A stretch of DNA of 64,000 nt from contig NZ_CP083956.1 in assembly GCF_006442795.2 (NCBI RefSeq), positions 4,565,501-4,629,500 of the forward strand, given 5' to 3'. The translations under genes and the position numbers were made by a program. Positions within the stretch are counted from its first letter, which is position 1; each line of letters starts with the position of its first letter. This DNA is from Mesorhizobium sp. B1-1-8 (GTDB lineage: Bacteria; Pseudomonadota; Alphaproteobacteria; Rhizobiales; Rhizobiaceae). Positions 60,278 to 64,000 of this stretch are shown here, piece after piece. A model generated the notes under the pieces. The model saw only the letters and a program-made list of their open reading frames with translations, made no database searches and had not been told where the DNA came from.

Positions 60278-61174
60278 TTGCATGATCTGAAACTCCACGA
60301 CCTGAGGTGTTTCGATGCCGTCGTGAGCGAGGGCAGCTTCCAGGCTGCGGCCCTTGCCCTGAACCGGACGCATCCATCGGTCTTTGCCGCCGTCGCGCGG
60401 CTCGAAGAACAACTTGGCCTCGCCTTGCTGGACCGCAGCGGATACCGCGTAAGCCTGACTGAGGAAGGCCGCCTGTTTCACAAGCGGGCGCGACTGGCAC
60501 TGCATGAGCTAGGGCATCTGCAAGCGTATGCGGGCCAATTGGCAAGCGGCGAGGAAACCATCCTGCGCGTCGTCATGGGCGATGTCTGTCCGAGACCCAG
60601 AATCCTCGGCCTGCTCAGCCGCTTCTTCGCGGAGCGGACCCGGACCCGCCTGCGTCTGGAATATGAGGCGATCAGCGGGCCGCTCGAGCGGTTGATGGAC
60701 GCCGAAGCTGATCTCATCTTCCACCGCGCCAATCCTTCCGATCCGCGTCTCGAGCGGGTCGATCTTTGCCAGGTTAACTTCGTGCCGGTGGTGGCACCGG
60801 GCTTCCTGCCCTTCGAAAGGGAGCATGACATCACCCCGGAAGCGATGCGGCCCTTCACCCAGTGCGTGATCCGCGACACTGCGCGGCGATCGTCGCCCGA
60901 GAATTTCTTCGTCATCGACGGCGCCCATTCCTGTTCGGTGCCGGACCACATGATGAAGAAGGAGCTGATCCTGCACGGGCTGGCCTGGGGCCATCTGCCC
61001 CAGTGGCTGATCGAGGATGAGCTCGGCGATGGGCGGCTGGTCTCCATTTCCGGCAGGCATATTCCCGGCCGTACCGAGACCGTTGCAGCCTTGCGCCGGC
61101 GCGACCAGCCGCATGGGCCGGTGTCCGACGCGTTATGGCTCTATCTTCAGGCGCATGGGCGCGACACGCCCTGA
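60278..61174 (+). CDS. LysR-family transcriptional regulator
   Basis: 298 residues from TTG 60278 (ribosome-binding site taggag). Winged helix LHDLRCFDAVVSEGSFQAAA, THPSVFAAVARLEEQLGLAL. The effector domain follows (VVMGDVCPRPRILGLLSRFF). It is divergent from the PcaD-like hydrolase and likely controls it, and possibly the KAS III operon beyond. Confidence 0.92.
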   Translation: MHDLKLHDLRCFDAVVSEGSFQAAALALNRTHPSVFAAVARLEEQLGLALLDRSGYRVSLTEEGRLFHKRARLALHELGHLQAYAGQLASGEETILRVVMGDVCPRPRILGLLSRFFAERTRTRLRLEYEAISGPLERLMDAEADLIFHRANPSDPRLERVDLCQVNFVPVVAPGFLPFEREHDITPEAMRPFTQCVIRDTARRSSPENFFVIDGAHSCSVPDHMMKKELILHGLAWGHLPQWLIEDELGDGRLVSISGRHIPGRTETVAALRRRDQPHGPVSDALWLYLQAHGRDTP

Positions 61175-61190
61175 TGGATCGAGCACCGAT

Positions 61191-61640
61191 CTACGCCTTG
61201 CGCTCCCAGCGCCGGTCCGGGGTCTGCTGCCAGTAGGTCACGGCGTGGCCGGCTTCCTTCAGCGTTTTCCAATGCGTCCTCGCGCCTTCGAGCTGCGCTG
61301 CATCATGGCCGTCGAACAGGAAGACGGCGCGTTCGTACCCCGAAAGCTCCGGCGGAACGGCGCCATCGACCAGAAAGCGAATCTGCGCGGCGTTCGGGTT
61401 GCCCTCGCCTGTGGTAAGCAGGATCGGCTGCTCGGCCGGATAGGCCTCGCGGTCGGTGGCATGCGCAAGGAAAGAATCATCGCGAAAAATCCACAGATGC
61501 TGGTCGAGCGCGTCGCGCCGCTCCTCGGTGCCGGTCTGCACCACGGCGCGCCAGCCGCGCTCGACGCTGCGCTCGAGCAGGCCCGGCAGCGCCTCTTCGA
61601 GCGTCGATTCGGTCAGGTGGTAGAACAGGATGTCGGCCAT
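61191..61640 (-). CDS. holC: DNA polymerase III chi subunit
   Basis: 149 residues. MADILFYHLTESTLEEALPG, LLERSVERGWRAVVQTGTEE and the C-terminal THWKTLKEAGHAVTYWQQ are HolC features. Chi links the clamp loader to single-strand-binding protein. It follows pepA by 28 bp, the usual alphaproteobacterial order. Confidence 0.95.
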   Translation of the reverse strand: MADILFYHLTESTLEEALPGLLERSVERGWRAVVQTGTEERRDALDQHLWIFRDDSFLAHATDREAYPAEQPILLTTGEGNPNAAQIRFLVDGAVPPELSGYERAVFLFDGHDAAQLEGARTHWKTLKEAGHAVTYWQQTPDRRWERKA

Positions 61641-61668
61641 CGCTCCGGTCTATGCGGTTCGAGGATTT

Positions 61669-63210
<1,542 letters not shown>

Positions 63211-63568
63211 CAGGTCCTGCTTTCGGGGATGGCCGTAAGGTGCCGGCGGTGGGCTTTCAAGCGTGCGCGACATTTGGTCGTTTTCAGCCATTTGGCAAGA
63301 CTTTGGCCGAAATCGCTGTCTATAACCGCGCTGCAACCACCGAAGGATTCGTCGCGGCATCGCATAAGCTTCCTGCCGCAACTTGCTGTTAACCATCAAT
63401 GTTTTGCATTTCTTATCCATTGGCGCCGACACTCCGCCGCGCCGGGGCACGTGGCGTGGGGCGACAAACCGGATCGGGCCGCCAATGCACCCAGTTGTGC
63501 GGGCGTCGCCGGATGACTACTTTGTCGGCGGGCATGATGCCGTTCGGCAAAATCGAGAAAAGCCTTCA
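63211..63568. promoter_or_regulatory. pepA/lptF divergent intergenic region
   Basis: 358 bp with no credible gene. gttaaccatca at 63387-63397 contains ttaaccat, a CtrA half-site, suggesting cell-cycle input to lptF. No -35/-10 pair was fixed. Confidence 0.4.
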
Positions 63569-64000
63569 TGAAGGTCGTTGAACGCTACATCATGCGTCGA
63601 ACCACGACGATGTTCCTGGCGGCCCTGGTGTGGACGCTGGCGATCGTGTGGACGACGCAGGTGCTGGCCAAGATTGACCTGGTTACCGACAGCGGCCAGT
63701 CGGCGCTGACCTTCTTCGAAGTCGCGGCCCTGATCATCCCCTCGATCGTACCGATCGTCGTACCGTTCGCGCTGGTGGTGGCGGTGGCGCAGACGCTGAG
63801 CACCATGAACACGGATTCGGAACTGGCTGTGATCAATGCCGCCGGCGCCTCGCGCTGGACGATCGCGCGGCCGATCCTCCTGCTGGCGCTGGCGGCAAGC
63901 GTGTTTTCCTTCGCCGTCGACAATGGCATCGACCCCTATGCCAGGCAGAAAAACCGCCAGCTGGTGGCGGCCTCGCGCGCCGATCTGTTATCTTTGATCA
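63569..64000 (+). CDS. lptF: LPS export ABC transporter permease LptF, 5' part (runs off the window)
   Basis: The first 144 residues: MKVVERYIMRRTTTMFLAAL, then VAALIIPSIVPIVVPFALVV and NTDSELAVINAAGASRWTIA, typical of the LptF/LptG (YjgP/YjgQ) permeases, with the coupling-helix motif GAS. LptF moves lipopolysaccharide from the inner membrane to the Lpt bridge. Placed divergent from pepA, as in many Gram-negatives. Confidence 0.95.

Overview
The window reads as chromosomal DNA of an alphaproteobacterium of the order Rhizobiales, most likely Mesorhizobium or a close relative. This rests on the high-GC codon usage, a Ros/MucR regulator, DUF982 and DUF995 proteins, CtrA-type promoter boxes, the gene order uvrC-pgsA-moaD-moaE, and families of short intergenic palindromic repeats typical of rhizobia. 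No tRNA, rRNA, CRISPR array, insertion sequence or prophage was seen.

Layout. 1-13.9 kb: the 5' part of a molybdopterin oxidoreductase, an ABC-F ATPase, a MucR regulator, a 2-oxoglutarate oxygenase/DMT exporter pair with a divergent LysR gene, a UvrD-like helicase and several small proteins. 13.9-20.5 kb: two adjacent membrane diguanylate cyclases, a DinB-fold protein, a GST, ndk, and a fluoride-resistance operon (fluoride riboswitch, two CrcB/Fluc subunits, DUF190). 20.5-27 kb: META-domain protein, moaE, moaD, pgsA, uvrC, an SDR and an Omp25-like outer-membrane protein. 27-36 kb: small enzymes and regulators, including a histone-H1-like protein, a DoxX protein, rlmJ, and a TetR gene facing an exported AhpD-like protein across two near-identical operators.

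36-49 kb is a cell-surface polysaccharide island. It holds a UDP-glucuronate decarboxylase, a frameshifted galE, a GT39/LPG-synthase-like membrane protein/polyprenyl-phosphate GT2 set, a cellulose-synthase-like GT2 divergent from a GH26-like secreted hydrolase, two exported DUF995 proteins and two small exported proteins sharing a C-terminal ICSxSGFGQQSxC motif. Three promoters here share one architecture: TTAACC-N16-GGTTAA containing a TTAA-N7-TTAA CtrA box, followed by TTGACT. Two of the three have a GANTC site on the -35 box. This predicts joint cell-cycle control.

49-61 kb: an AraC regulator, an M20 amidohydrolase and an ATP-grasp ligase converge on a tightly coupled six-gene minus-strand operon (KAS III, SDR, MBL hydrolase, PaaK/F390-type adenylating enzyme, GNAT-like acyltransferase, Rieske oxygenase). 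This is a compact candidate biosynthetic pathway of unknown product and the best candidate here for an undescribed system. The window closes with an alpha/beta hydrolase/LysR pair, holC, pepA and the start of lptF. Two single-base frameshifts (galE and a HigA-like antidote gene) may be real decay or sequencing errors.
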